A stretch of 64,000 bases of DNA from Nitrospira sp. (GCA_024331095.1 JANDJE010000005.1:52825-116824), one strand, 5' to 3'. Positions 1 to 9,307 are shown, counted from the stretch's first letter. A program made the numbers and translations. The notes: generated by a model from the letters alone, not told the origin.

Positions 1-1110
1 CAGATTCACAATCCGCGCGACCTTGGTGCCCGGCGCCGGCTCAAACTCGTACATCGTGACGACCGGACCGGGCCGAACTTCCGTCACCCGGCCTTCGATG
101 CCGAAACTCGACAAGGCTTTTGAGAGCACTTCGGTCTGAGCGTACAGTTCTTCCTCGGACACGCGGGCCGTCGAAACGGGGGGATCGCTGAGAATCGTCG
201 CCGGATCGGGAAGGCGATACTCGCCGGGTGCCACGGAAACACGGGAGCGCTCTCGTTCGACAGGGTGTTCTCTCTCCGATCCGACCGTGGAAGAGACAAA
301 GACCGGCTTGCCGCCGCTCCCGGCGAGCCCGCTTGCCGACGTCGGCGTTTCGACGACGCCTTCGGTTTCGACACGTTCACGGCCGACGCCGATCATCGCG
401 GGAGGTTGGACAACCTTCCGATTTTCAGATTCTTCTTCGCGGCCGCCGGTCGGTTTGGGGTCGTGGTCTCGACATTCCGAGAGTCGGGAGCCCGCCCGTT
501 CCAGCCACGCTCTGCCTCGATCCCGAATACGCCGAGCCGTTTCGCCGAGCGAGAGCGGAGCGGTAAACAAGAGCGAGACCAAGAACCCCGCGATGATCAC
601 AATGTGGGCGCCCGTCCCCGCGAACACCGCCCGTAATCCGTTCCCGATCAACTGTCCGACCACGCCGCCGGCCGCGCCGCGAGCAATCACCCCGCTGCTG
701 ACGGTCGGCACCCCCGTCGCTTCCAGATGCAGAAACGCGCTCAAAAAACACACCGCCGCAAGCGAGCTCGCCGCCGTTCGGAGACTGATATTCACAGGAT
801 TGCTGGAGAAACAGCGGATTCCCAGCCGGGCCAACAAGACGGGGAACAAATACGCCGCTCCTCCGATCAGATGGAAAAACCCGGCGCCTACCAAAGCACC
901 GAACGATCCGATGAGATTTTTCGGTTGAGGCGACGACGCGACGCCGGTCGCCGGCGTCGTCGCCTCGCCCGGCACAAACGAGAGGAGGCTCAGGAACAGC
1001 AGCAGACTCACCGCAATCGCGATGACCCCGGCGACTTCTCGTTGGAGATGGGAAGAAGCGTTGGAACCGCGGCGAGACTCGCCCCGCTTGGCAGAGGTGG
1101 TCGCACCCAT
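1..1110 (-). CDS. ftsK: FtsK/SpoIIIE DNA translocase, N-terminal part (cut by window edge)
   Basis: This is the first 370 residues of the septal DNA translocase that clears chromosome dimers and segregates DNA at division. Reading from ATG at 1110, residues about 25-175 hold four hydrophobic membrane segments. A charged, low-complexity linker follows, then at the window edge the conserved start of the motor alpha/beta domain (GPVVTMYEFEPAPGTKVARI). That motif is close to diagnostic for FtsK. The RecA-like motor and the gamma domain lie outside the window. The gene is 102 bases downstream of the phoU stop on the same strand and probably has its own promoter. Confidence 0.93.
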   Translation of the reverse strand, partial: MGATTSAKRGESRRGSNASSHLQREVAGVIAIAVSLLLFLSLLSFVPGEATTPATGVASSPQPKNLIGSFGALVGAGFFHLIGGAAYLFPVLLARLGIRCFSSNPVNISLRTAASSLAAVCFLSAFLHLEATGVPTVSSGVIARGAAGGVVGQLIGNGLRAVFAGTGAHIVIIAGFLVSLLFTAPLSLGETARRIRDRGRAWLERAGSRLSECRDHDPKPTGGREEESENRKVVQPPAMIGVGRERVETEGVVETPTSASGLAGSGGKPVFVSSTVGSEREHPVERERSRVSVAPGEYRLPDPATILSDPPVSTARVSEEELYAQTEVLSKALSSFGIEGRVTEVRPGPVVTMYEFEPAPGTKVARIVNL

Positions 1111-1212
1111 GAAGCGATGCTAGCACAGGGCACAGGTCATTTCAAACAAAGGTCAAACGAGAGCGGTCGCCGAATCGACAGGAACCGGCTCCGTTCCAAA
1201 TCTCGAACGCCG

Positions 1213-1884
1213 CTACGGAGAGACGGGGGGCGCGGTATGGCGGATGATCTTCCCCTCGACGAGATAAACCACCAGCTCGGCCATGTTGGTGGCGTGATCG
1301 GCGATTCGTTCCAAATATTTCGCCACAAAGCTGAGCCGGATCGCGCGCGAAATGGTATGGGGGTTCTCGATCATGAACGACAGGAGCTCGCGGAAAATCT
1401 GCTCCATCAGATCATCGACCAAATCGTCGTCTTTGAGGACTTTTCTCGCGAGCGCCGCATCTTCTTTCACGAAGGCGTCGATGCTTTCTTTCACCATCAT
1501 CCTGGCGATGCCGCCCATCCGTGGAATATCGATGTAAGGTTTCAACTGAGGTTCTTGATTCAGTTCGATCGTCCGCTCGCAGATATTTTCGGCCAAATCG
1601 CTGATCCGCTCGAGCTCCGTCGAGATTTTCATGGCCGTCGTCACCAACCGCAGGTCCCGAGCGGCCGGCTGATGGAGCGCCAGCAGGCTGATGCATTCTT
1701 CGTCGATCTCCACGTCCAGGGCGTTGACTTTGTGATCCCGTTCGATCACCTGACTCGCCCGTTCCGAGTCTCGCTTTACGAGCGCCTCGAGCGCTTTGTC
1801 GATCTGATCTTCCGCCAAGCCGGCCATCCGCACCAATTTGGCCTTGAGTTCGGCAAGTTCTTCGTCAAAATGCCGTTGCGTCAT
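1213..1884 (-). CDS. phoU: Phosphate transport regulator PhoU
   Basis: The 223-residue protein begins MTQRHFDEELAELKAKL and is built of two helical-bundle PhoU repeats. The acidic/hydrophobic repeat segments (EIDEECISLLALHQP and the related C-terminal half) are typical. PhoU links the Pst transporter to the PhoR sensor kinase and restrains phosphate uptake when phosphate is plentiful. I place the start at 1884, 4 bases after the pstB stop, rather than at the upstream in-frame Met, because that extension overlaps pstB and has no family similarity. It is the last gene of pstS-C-A-B-phoU. Confidence 0.93.
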   Translation of the reverse strand: MTQRHFDEELAELKAKLVRMAGLAEDQIDKALEALVKRDSERASQVIERDHKVNALDVEIDEECISLLALHQPAARDLRLVTTAMKISTELERISDLAENICERTIELNQEPQLKPYIDIPRMGGIARMMVKESIDAFVKEDAALARKVLKDDDLVDDLMEQIFRELLSFMIENPHTISRAIRLSFVAKYLERIADHATNMAELVVYLVEGKIIRHTAPPVSP

Positions 1885-1888
1885 GCGC

Positions 1889-2707
1889 TCAACCGAACCG
1901 TCCCGTGATGTAGTCTTCGGTCTGTTTCTTCGCCGGAGTCGTAAACAGTCGTTTGGTGGGGCCGAATTCCACAAGTTCTCCCAGATACATGAACGCCGTC
2001 CAGTCGGAGATTCGCGCCGCTTGCTGCATATTATGCGTCACGATCAGAATTGTCACGCGGCGTTTCAAATCCTGCAACAGCTCCTCGATGCTGGCCGTCG
2101 CAATAGGGTCGAGCGCCGACGTCGGCTCGTCCAACAGCAGCAGCTCCGGATCGGTCGCGAGCGCGCGGGCGATGCAGAGACGCTGCTGCTGCCCTCCCGA
2201 CAACGACGTCCCCAGGGCGGACAATCGATCCTTCACCTCTTCCCACAAGGCCGCGCTTCGCAAGGCCTGCTCGACCTTTTCGTCGATCACGCGCCGATCT
2301 CTTATTCCTCGAACTCGCAGGCCATAGGCGACGTTCTCGTACACGGACTTGGGAAAGGGATTGGGTTTCTGAAACACCATGGCCAATCGCATGCGCACTT
2401 CGATCGGATCGACTCCACGGTCCAGAATATTGCGGCTGTCCGGATAGAGTACGATAGCTCCTTCGTAGCGGGTGCCGGGATAGAGATCGTGCATGCGGTT
2501 AAAACACCGAAGAAACGTGGATTTGCCGCACCCCGACGGGCCGATCAACGCCGTAATGTTGCATTCGGCGATCGGAACCGACACCCGCTTCAGCACCAGT
2601 CGAGTTCCATAATAAAAACTCAGTTCGCACGTTTCCGCCTTGAGCGGCTTGGGCCAGTCTCCTCTTCCGGCCGAGTCGGTGTATGCGCTATCCACGGGTA
2701 GGGCCAT
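1889..2707 (-). CDS. pstB: Phosphate ABC transporter ATP-binding protein PstB
   Basis: This 272-residue cytoplasmic ATPase energises high-affinity phosphate import. Visible motifs in order: Walker A GPSGCGKS (about residue 56), Q-loop QKPNPFP, signature LSGGQQQR, Walker B LLLLDEP and H-loop THN. The QKPNPFP Q-loop is characteristic of PstB rather than of other ABC ATPases. Length is normal (about 250-275). It sits between pstA and phoU with short gaps, consistent with one transcript. Confidence 0.96.
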   Translation of the reverse strand: MALPVDSAYTDSAGRGDWPKPLKAETCELSFYYGTRLVLKRVSVPIAECNITALIGPSGCGKSTFLRCFNRMHDLYPGTRYEGAIVLYPDSRNILDRGVDPIEVRMRLAMVFQKPNPFPKSVYENVAYGLRVRGIRDRRVIDEKVEQALRSAALWEEVKDRLSALGTSLSGGQQQRLCIARALATDPELLLLDEPTSALDPIATASIEELLQDLKRRVTILIVTHNMQQAARISDWTAFMYLGELVEFGPTKRLFTTPAKKQTEDYITGRFG

Positions 2708-2716
2708 AAGTCGAAG

Positions 2717-3607
2717 TTACCAGGACACGCGCTTGCGCATCCGATAGCGCACGTAGATCGCCAGCCCGTTCATGGCGAGAGTCATCCCCACCAATAGGAG
2801 GCCCGCGGCGGCCGCATTGGCGGCGAAGTCCTCGCCGGGCCTGGACACCCAAGCAAACATCTGGATCGGCATCACGGTGAAGGGGGACATGAGCCACTCG
2901 AACGAGAGGTACGGCGGCTGATCCGTCATCGGTGAAGGAGGCAAAAACGCGATGAACGTGAGGGCGCCGACCGTCACGATCGGAGCCGTCTCCCCAATGG
3001 CGCGGCTTAACGCCAAAATGATGCCCGTCAAGATCCCCGAAGCCGAGTAGGGCAAGACATGGTCGGCAACCGTCTGCCACCTGGTGGCTCCCAATGCAAA
3101 GGCGGCTTCCCGAATTTGGACCGGGATGGCGCGGATGGCTTCCCGTGTCGTCACGATCACCACCGGAAGGATCAACAAGGCCAGAGTCAACCCCGCCGTC
3201 AAAATGCTCGACCCAAGGCCCAGCATATAAACGAACAACCCCAGCGCGAGCAACCCGAAAATAATCGACGGCACCCCGGCCAAATTCGTGACGGTCACCT
3301 CGATCAATTCCGTCAGCCACGTCCGTCGCGCGTATTCCTCCAAATAAATGGCGGCGGCGACTCCGATCGGAATTCCCACGCAGGCCGTGACCAGCATCAC
3401 CAGCGTCGAGCCGACGACGGCGGGAAGGATACCGGCCTGCGAGGCATGGCGCGAGGGGAACGACGTCAAGAATTGCCAATCGAGCCGCCCAATGCCGTCG
3501 ATGAGAAGCGCTCCAAACAACAGGACCAGCGTGCCGACCGCCAGAGCCAGCGCGCTCAGCCCCAGCGCTTTGAACCAGGCTTCAAAAAATTTCCTGCGCT
3601 TGATCAC
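2717..3607 (-). CDS. pstA: Phosphate ABC transporter permease PstA
   Basis: The 296-residue inner-membrane permease has six predicted hydrophobic segments and the BPD-transport EAA-like loop (EAAFALGATRWQT). I choose GTG at 3607 (product begins VIKRRKFFEAW). It lies one base after the pstC stop and is preceded by GAGAGG at good spacing. An ATG 42 bases further upstream would overlap pstC and add an unrelated N-terminus. It pairs with PstC to form the transmembrane channel. Confidence 0.92.
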   Translation of the reverse strand: MIKRRKFFEAWFKALGLSALALAVGTLVLLFGALLIDGIGRLDWQFLTSFPSRHASQAGILPAVVGSTLVMLVTACVGIPIGVAAAIYLEEYARRTWLTELIEVTVTNLAGVPSIIFGLLALGLFVYMLGLGSSILTAGLTLALLILPVVIVTTREAIRAIPVQIREAAFALGATRWQTVADHVLPYSASGILTGIILALSRAIGETAPIVTVGALTFIAFLPPSPMTDQPPYLSFEWLMSPFTVMPIQMFAWVSRPGEDFAANAAAAGLLLVGMTLAMNGLAIYVRYRMRKRVSW

Positions 3608-3608
3608 G

Positions 3609-4448
3609 CTAATAAACCTCTCGAAACCGCTTTCGCATGACGTGCCCAAGGATGTTAAAGGCGAACGTCATCACGGCCAGCACCAGTCCGGCCGCGAAAA
3701 TGCTCCGATAGCCGATGCTGCCATGCGGCAGGTCGCCGAGGGCGACCTGGACAATGTACGCGGTAATCGTGGCGGCGGGCTCCATGGGATTCCAGGTGAG
3801 ATTCGGATTCTGTCCGGCCGCGATCGCCACCACCATTGTTTCGCCGACCGCGCGCGACACGCCGAGCACGTAGGCCGCCACGATGCCCGACGTGGCCGCC
3901 GGCACGACGACGCGCCACGCCGTTTCCAAGTGTGTGGCCCCCATGGCGTACGATCCTTCCCGCAACACCATCGGCACGGCCCGCATCGCGTCCTCGCTCA
4001 ATGAAATCACGAGAGGGAGGATCATGATGCCGATGACGATCCCCGGTCCCAGCATATTAAAGCCCGGAATGTCCGGCCACAGCAGTTGCAGAGCCGGCGT
4101 CACCACGAGGAGGGCAAAATACCCATAGACCACCGTGGGCACCGCACCCAACAGCTCCAGTGTCGGCTTGATGACTTCTCTCATACGAGGCGAGGCGAAC
4201 TCCGACAGATAGATGGCCGACACGGTTCCGACCGGAATGGCCACCAGCAAACCGACGACGCTGGTGACGATCGTGCCGGCCAACAGGGGCAGAATCCCGT
4301 AGTGCGGGTCATCGAAGAGAGGGGTCCATAGCGTATCGGTCAAGAAATCTTGAAGAGAGACGACTTCAAAAAATCCGAGCGACTCGAACAACAGGACGGC
4401 CAGAATCGTGACGGTGGTCGCCACCGACACCAGGGCGGCGAGCAACAA
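3609..4448 (-). CDS. pstC: Phosphate ABC transporter permease PstC; start unresolved
   Basis: This permease partner of PstA has six membrane segments and the EAA-type loop (REGSYAMGATHLETAWR). The coordinates use the first TTG (4448), giving 279 residues. The same frame stays open and PstC-like upstream for about 30 more residues (…DGIEAAGRRARRGREFVIEGG), yet contains no ATG, GTG or TTG. An ATG at 4548 is out of frame by one base because of a run of seven G (C at 4537-4543 on the plus strand). Removing one G would give a normal 312-residue PstC. Alternatives are an ATT start at 4529, a sequencing indel, or slippage at the run. The function call is firm; the start is not. Confidence 0.88.
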   Translation of the reverse strand: MLLAALVSVATTVTILAVLLFESLGFFEVVSLQDFLTDTLWTPLFDDPHYGILPLLAGTIVTSVVGLLVAIPVGTVSAIYLSEFASPRMREVIKPTLELLGAVPTVVYGYFALLVVTPALQLLWPDIPGFNMLGPGIVIGIMILPLVISLSEDAMRAVPMVLREGSYAMGATHLETAWRVVVPAATSGIVAAYVLGVSRAVGETMVVAIAAGQNPNLTWNPMEPAATITAYIVQVALGDLPHGSIGYRSIFAAGLVLAVMTFAFNILGHVMRKRFREVY

Positions 4449-4636
4449 CCCGCCCTCGATGACGAATTCCCGCCCCCGGCGCGCGCGGCGGCCGGCCGCT
4501 TCTATTCCATCCGACTTGTCGATAAGAATTGCCTTTCCCCCCCTTCATCCCAACAGATAGGCATAAGAAGCCGGCCCGCAACACCACGGCCTCGACCGTG
4601 CGCCCGAAAAACCAAAATGGATGAGGGAACGTGATC

Positions 4637-5647
4637 CTATTGTTTCGGAGGACGTTTCAAGATCTCTTCGACCGGCAATCCCACCTCCGGCTCTCCCCCG
4701 AACCCCGTTCCGACGACGCCTTTTGCAAATCGCTCGCGGGCCATCTCATAGGCCTGATCAGGCAATGGAACATAGCGGACTTCCGCGATAAGCTTTGGCC
4801 CTTCTGCCAGATAGTATTCAACAAACTGGCGCACTTCCGGTCGTTTCGCCGCTTCGGCATTGACATAGATAAACAGAGGCCGAGAGAGAGGCTGATAGGT
4901 GCCGTTTCTGACGGTGTCCGCACTGGGCAAGACCGGCCCGTTTTTCCCGACAATAGCGACCGCTTTGAGCTTCTTTTGCTGTGCCGCGTAATAGGCATAG
5001 GGGACGTACCCCAACGAGTTTGTATTGCGTTCAATGCCTTGGACTAACACATTGTCGTCTTCGCTTGCGGTGTAATCGCCCCGGCTGGATTTCGGCTTTC
5101 CGACAATCGCATCGGTAAAGTAATCAAAGGTGCCCGAATCGGACCCCGCCCCAAAGAGCACGAGCTGGGCGTCCGGCCAGGTGGAGCGAACCTGGTTCCA
5201 GCGCATGATTTTGCCTTGCGCCGCTGGCTCCCAAATCTTCTTTAACTCCTCGATGGTCATCGAATCCACCCACGTGTTCTTCGGGCTGACCGCCACGGTC
5301 AACGCGTCGAAAGCCACGGGTAACTCATAATACGCGATGCCGTTTTTCTGGCAGAGGGCCATTTCTTCCTTCAAAATCGGCCGAGAGGCATCGGCGATAT
5401 CGATCTCGCCGCGGCAGAATTTTTTGAACCCCCCGCCTGATCCTGCGATACCCACCGTCACTCGGATCTTGCCGCGATGAGCGTTTTGAAACTCCTCGGC
5501 CACGGCCTCCGTCACAGGATAGACCGTGCTCGACCCATCGACTTTGATCAAACTCGACTGATTTGCTCCGACCGGTTCGTTCCCCAGGCACAAGAGCGTT
5601 AAGAGACCGACGGCAAGCCGGCACCCTACAAGCTGAATACGGCGCAT
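4637..5647 (-). CDS. pstS: Periplasmic phosphate-binding protein PstS
   Basis: The 336-residue substrate-binding protein has a signal peptide (MRRIQLVGCRLAVGLLTLLC…). The mature domain carries phosphate-binding loops of the PstS/SphX type: DGSSTVYPVTEA, GSGGGFKKFC and the GAGSDSGTFDYF loop. It delivers phosphate to PstCA. The ATG at 5647 has AAGGAAGG just upstream. It is the first gene of the pst operon and is preceded by Pho-box-like repeats. Confidence 0.94.
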   Translation of the reverse strand: MRRIQLVGCRLAVGLLTLLCLGNEPVGANQSSLIKVDGSSTVYPVTEAVAEEFQNAHRGKIRVTVGIAGSGGGFKKFCRGEIDIADASRPILKEEMALCQKNGIAYYELPVAFDALTVAVSPKNTWVDSMTIEELKKIWEPAAQGKIMRWNQVRSTWPDAQLVLFGAGSDSGTFDYFTDAIVGKPKSSRGDYTASEDDNVLVQGIERNTNSLGYVPYAYYAAQQKKLKAVAIVGKNGPVLPSADTVRNGTYQPLSRPLFIYVNAEAAKRPEVRQFVEYYLAEGPKLIAEVRYVPLPDQAYEMARERFAKGVVGTGFGGEPEVGLPVEEILKRPPKQ

Positions 5648-5755
5648 GGACTATCCTTCCTTTTTAAAGACCGCGACCAAACGGATGAAGGCTTTTGAGC
5701 CTGGCACATGAATTCGCACATTACACAAAACGCCGTCTTCTACTTACTGTCATAC

Positions 5756-5794
5756 TGTTCCACCGTCGTGACATTCGTGTTAACTCTGTGTTAA
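5756..5794 (-). promoter_or_regulatory. Pho-box-like direct repeats upstream of pstS
   Basis: On the minus strand TTAACA (5794-5789) is repeated exactly 11 bases later as TTAACA (5783-5778). Weaker units GTCACG and GGAACA follow at the same period. TTAACA-N5-TTAACA is the arrangement known for PhoP of Bacillus, and 11-bp-period repeats are general for PhoB/PhoP sites. The site lies about 110-150 bases upstream of the pstS start. Which regulator binds is inferred; no phoB/phoR gene is in the window. Confidence 0.7.
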
Positions 5795-5862
5795 TTCCGA
5801 CAGAAGAAGTGGGAGGTTCTCGCGTATTTCCCGCGCGCCAACGAATTCCGACGCCCTTTAGT

Positions 5863-5901
5863 TTTACATGTCTGTAACAGACAGGTTTTGCCCGTGTAAC
5901 T
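5863..5901 (+). promoter_or_regulatory. Pho-box-like direct repeats upstream of the second PstS gene
   Basis: On the plus strand, hexamers TTTACA (5863), GTAACA (5874), GTTTTG (5885) and GTAACT (5896) occur at a strict 11-base period, 80-118 bases before the start at 5981. They resemble the units upstream of pstS but point in the other direction, so each divergent gene has its own site. Confidence 0.6.
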
Positions 5902-5980
5902 TTCTCCTCTTATGGTACAGAACCTTAGCGGCCATTGATGAGCGACATATAAAATGAAACGGGCGAAAGGAGGAATGCGG

Positions 5981-7045
5981 ATGAGCGCGGCACTGTTTCG
6001 GGGGATGGGGGTCATCGTCCTTTTGGTTGCCATGGACGTCGCGGGGTTATCGGACACGGCAAGGGCTCAGCTTAAGCCCACAACCGACCCGCATATTCAT
6101 GCGTACGTGCGGAGCTCGTCAACAATGACCGGGAGTTTAATGATCGTCGGGTCCGACACGATGAAACCGTTGATCAGACATTGGGAACGAAAATTGAAAG
6201 AATTTTATCCCCACGTTGACATTCGGATACAAAGTTCGGGGTCCGAGCAAGGTCCGCCGGCCCTTCTGGAGAAGACCGCCCAGATTATCGCCGCCTCGCG
6301 CCCGCTCACGCCAGCCGAAATCTCGGAATTCAAGAAGCGGCACGGTTACGAACCGACGGAAATACCCGTGGCCACCGATGCACTGGCGATTTTTGTTCAT
6401 CGGGACAACCCCATCACCGGTCTGACGTTCAAAGAACTTGAGGCCATGTTCTGTAAAGAGCGACGGCGGCAAGCGGAGCACCCGATCACGAAATGGGGCC
6501 AGCTCGGCCTGGGGGGGGAATGGAGTCAGGCAGATATCTGGCTTCATGGACGAACATCGACTTCAGGAACCGCCGCCTTCTTCCGCGAGAAAGTCTGCCT
6601 GAACGGCGAATTCAGCCCCAAGATCGTCGAGGAACCGGGATCGGCGTCGATCGTCGTGGAAGTCATGAGAGACCGTTATGCGATCGGATACAGCGGCATC
6701 GGCTACCGAACCTCAACCGTCCGCGCCGTTCCCCTTGCGGAACAACACGGAGACGCTTTTGTCGAAGCGACCTTTGAGACGGCCATCAATGGAACCTATC
6801 CGCTCAGACGGCTTCTCTATTTGTACGTGGACAAATCTCCGGAAAAGGAAGTCGCACCCATTGTTGCGGAATTCGTCAAATTCGCGACCAGCCACGAAGG
6901 TCAAGAGGTCGTGGTGAAGGAAGGGTTTTTCCCGCTCCCGACGGATGTGTTGAACCGGCTCTCCGCCGCGTGGTCTCAATCCATGTCTGTCGCCGAAGCC
7001 GCCGGATCGCTCTCAAAGAGCATGAATGAAAGGGCTCGCCCATGA
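5981..7045 (+). CDS. Second PstS-like phosphate-binding protein
   Basis: The 354-residue exported protein has an N-terminal hydrophobic signal (residues about 5-25, then a TARAQ-like cleavage region). The PBP_like domain contains SLMIVGSDTMKPL, SSGSEQGPPALLE and TSTSGTAAFFREKV, the loops that hold the anion in PstS proteins. It is only distantly similar to the PstS at 4637. I choose ATG 5981 because AAAGGAGG (5967-5973) lies seven bases before it; ATGs at 5954 and 5975 are worse placed. It is divergent from the pst operon and upstream of a lipoprotein gene. It may serve a second uptake step or phosphate sensing; that role is inferred. Confidence 0.85.
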   Translation: MSAALFRGMGVIVLLVAMDVAGLSDTARAQLKPTTDPHIHAYVRSSSTMTGSLMIVGSDTMKPLIRHWERKLKEFYPHVDIRIQSSGSEQGPPALLEKTAQIIAASRPLTPAEISEFKKRHGYEPTEIPVATDALAIFVHRDNPITGLTFKELEAMFCKERRRQAEHPITKWGQLGLGGEWSQADIWLHGRTSTSGTAAFFREKVCLNGEFSPKIVEEPGSASIVVEVMRDRYAIGYSGIGYRTSTVRAVPLAEQHGDAFVEATFETAINGTYPLRRLLYLYVDKSPEKEVAPIVAEFVKFATSHEGQEVVVKEGFFPLPTDVLNRLSAAWSQSMSVAEAAGSLSKSMNERARP

Positions 7046-7094
7046 CTCGATCCGTCTTACACGACCTGTCTTTCGCCACGTCCATGGATCGCAC

Positions 7095-7847
7095 ATGATG
7101 AACCGTCATTATTATTCGACGACGTGGATGGCTCTGTGCATGGTTGCGCTGGGATTCGGCATGACCGCCTGTCAGAGCCGACACACGCTCACGCAGACCA
7201 TCTATGAAAGTCCGTCTCGATTCGTCCGACTGGAAGTCGATCACACCGTGGGGGGAGGGCATTCTCACCCGACCAACGTCACCACGGCCGAGATGGCAGC
7301 CGTTCTCGGTGGGATCATCATCAACGAACCGGTCAAGCTGGTTCCCTCTTTGCCCTTCTTCGGCAAAGACGAAGAACCGCCTCGGCATCCCGCGTTCACC
7401 GCAGCCGAGATCGGCTTCTTCGCTCCGTTACTGACACAGGGATTGAAGACGGCGAGTCCCGAACAGGTCGTCACATTCTATCAGTCCATCCAGCAAACCG
7501 CAGTCATTAGGAGAGTGACATCAGGAGGGGTCTTCCTTGACGGAGATGAGCTTCATATCATCGTAAGCAACTATCGGTCCCAAACTCATTACTCGTCCGA
7601 TCCTGGAACGGCGGACACCCACGACGATCGATTCATGCCCCTGCGATCCATCACGCCCGTTCAGGCCAAGTTGGACTTTGAGCCGGCCGCCGCCCTTGTG
7701 CCATCACAAAGCGGCTCGTTCTTCAGCCGACTCTTTCGGCCTGACCGCCCCGAGCTCGTTGTACGACTGAGCCTGGTGAGGGCCGGTTTACCGGAGAAAA
7801 ACCGTCCCCCAACAAATACAAGCCAACCGCCGACCGGAAAACCATAG
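7095..7847 (+). CDS. Predicted outer-membrane lipoprotein of the phosphate island, unknown function
   Basis: The 250-residue product starts MMNRHYYSTTW and has a lipobox GMTAC at residues 19-23 of the chosen frame, so it should be a lipidated envelope protein. I do not recognise the mature domain. It contains a conserved-looking stretch around AAEIGFFAPLLTQGL and ends in a Pro/Thr-rich tail. An upstream in-frame ATG (7026) overlaps the previous gene and would bury the signal peptide, so 7095 is preferred. It follows the second PstS gene by 49 bases and is probably co-transcribed with it. Its partner is likely the phosphate-uptake machinery, by context only. Confidence 0.7.
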   Translation: MMNRHYYSTTWMALCMVALGFGMTACQSRHTLTQTIYESPSRFVRLEVDHTVGGGHSHPTNVTTAEMAAVLGGIIINEPVKLVPSLPFFGKDEEPPRHPAFTAAEIGFFAPLLTQGLKTASPEQVVTFYQSIQQTAVIRRVTSGGVFLDGDELHIIVSNYRSQTHYSSDPGTADTHDDRFMPLRSITPVQAKLDFEPAAALVPSQSGSFFSRLFRPDRPELVVRLSLVRAGLPEKNRPPTNTSQPPTGKP

Positions 7848-7896
7848 GTCGCCTCCGCTCGGTAGCCGAGTCTTGATGAGACGTCCGTTGGCGACC
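7847..7896. other. Possible hairpin between convergent genes
   Basis: GGTCGCC (7847-7853) can pair with GGCGACC (7890-7896), and an inner CTCGG-TAG-CCGAG hairpin lies between them. The structure falls exactly between the convergent lipoprotein and porin genes, so it could end transcription from either side. There is no T-run, so this is tentative. Confidence 0.35.
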
Positions 7897-7930
7897 GAGA
7901 AACAAATGGCGACCACCATCCGCGGACCGC

Positions 7931-9307
7931 CTAGTAGTTGAATTGCAGTTGGAATCGAATCAGGTTTCCCGCCTGACTCTTGTACGGTTCGGACCCCGTT
8001 GCGACAGACGAAGTCCGATCGGTCCAGGAATAGGACGCCGTAAGTTCCAGATTGGGATTGATCTGGAGCTCCGCACCGATTTCGAGCTCCCGCACGCGCT
8101 GACTCGGTGCGTTTGCCTCATGCTTTCTGCCGCCAAGATATTCTTGATACCGGATGAAGGGCCAGACGCTCAGACAGTAGGCTGGGCACTTGTAGTTGTA
8201 CATCGCCTGGATGTAGCCGCCATGGAGCGGCCTGGTACTAATCGAACGGCGATCTTCGCTCAACCTCGGCCCATGCCCGAACGTATATTCACCCTGAAGG
8301 CCGAACGGCTGAGGATAGATCATGAAATAAGCGCCCACTCGTTCGTCCAGGAAGGTCGTCGGGCCGGTCGGGGTCACGGCCGCGCCACCGCCTTCCGGCA
8401 CAATCGACGTCTTCGAAATAACGAATTTTCCGTGGTAGGCACTTGCCCCCAGCTCCACAATTTGTCCATTGGAAAACTCAAACGGGTATGCCGCTCGCAC
8501 GATCACGTGCTTGTTGTCGTTCAGTTCCACCTGATTGGCGGTCTGGCCGTTATAGACTCCCACCCCCAACATGCCGTAATCGCCGGACCCCTTGAGACCG
8601 CTCTCGACCAGCTTTCGAAACCGCGCCCGCACATGCGTGGGGGCATAATACAGAAAAAATCCGAAGTCCCGCTCATTGGCCACCGCACTGTTCAACGCAT
8701 CGTTCCGATCGAGGGCCAGACGGTTCTGACTTGACTGCATGTTTTCGAAACCGTATGGGACCTTGGACTGGCCCGCGCGAATGCGCCACTCCTTGTTTTC
8801 TGTGAGAAAAATGTCGGCGTACCAGTCTCGAAGCTGAACCACATGACCCGCTCCGGTGGCACTTGAGGCAAAGTCGGGTTGGAGGTAGATGAACAACCGG
8901 TCATGCGGCTGGCCGCTTAAAACCAGACGAGCACGACGCAAGAAGAACCCGTTGTTATCCCCGATGGATCTGTCCCCTTGATTGCTTACCAGAGCGCCGT
9001 TCGGCTGCCCCAATCGATTCCACCGGATTTGCGTATAGCCTCGGACACTGATTTTCTCGTACCATTTCGCCGTCACGGGAGTATCGCCGACGCTCCGGCT
9101 CTCTTCCATTTTTTTGCTTTCCCGCCGTTCTTCTTCCGCCTTGAGCTCGACCCATTCGTCGATAGTGATTTGTCCCTTTTCCAGCATCAAATCTTCCAGG
9201 TGACCGGCTCGAGCCGTTTCGTTCACTCCCACGCTCAACGCCATCAGCAGACACATCCCTATCCATCTCCAACGCCGGTTCTTCTTGTTCGTCAGCCCAA
9301 AGAACAT
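7931..9307 (-). CDS. Phosphate-selective-type porin (OprO/OprP family)
   Basis: The 458-residue outer-membrane beta-barrel has a signal peptide (MFFGLTNKKNRRWRWIGMCLLMAL…ARA). The barrel shows many alternating strands with aromatic girdle residues and a terminal aromatic residue (QLQFNY). The segments VRGYTQIRWNRL, FFLRRARLVLSG and FIYLQPDF match the porin O/P family. The start at 9307 is preceded by GAGGAGGAAG; the upstream ATG is rejected. Together with two PstS proteins it would form an envelope-spanning phosphate route. A true phosphate preference is inferred from family and context, and the family also contains pyrophosphate and arsenate channels. Confidence 0.85.
   Translation of the reverse strand: MFFGLTNKKNRRWRWIGMCLLMALSVGVNETARAGHLEDLMLEKGQITIDEWVELKAEEERRESKKMEESRSVGDTPVTAKWYEKISVRGYTQIRWNRLGQPNGALVSNQGDRSIGDNNGFFLRRARLVLSGQPHDRLFIYLQPDFASSATGAGHVVQLRDWYADIFLTENKEWRIRAGQSKVPYGFENMQSSQNRLALDRNDALNSAVANERDFGFFLYYAPTHVRARFRKLVESGLKGSGDYGMLGVGVYNGQTANQVELNDNKHVIVRAAYPFEFSNGQIVELGASAYHGKFVISKTSIVPEGGGAAVTPTGPTTFLDERVGAYFMIYPQPFGLQGEYTFGHGPRLSEDRRSISTRPLHGGYIQAMYNYKCPAYCLSVWPFIRYQEYLGGRKHEANAPSQRVRELEIGAELQINPNLELTASYSWTDRTSSVATGSEPYKSQAGNLIRFQLQFNY

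Noticed and set aside
727..1908. Long plus-strand frame opposite ftsK and phoU
   Set aside because: It covers two well-supported genes on the other strand, has an Arg/His-rich composition typical of antisense frames in GC-rich DNA, and has no ribosome site.
5700..5717. Sigma-54-like TGGCAC…GC near 5702
   Set aside because: The distance between the GG and GC elements is off by one and it is far from the plus-strand start, so it is most likely chance.
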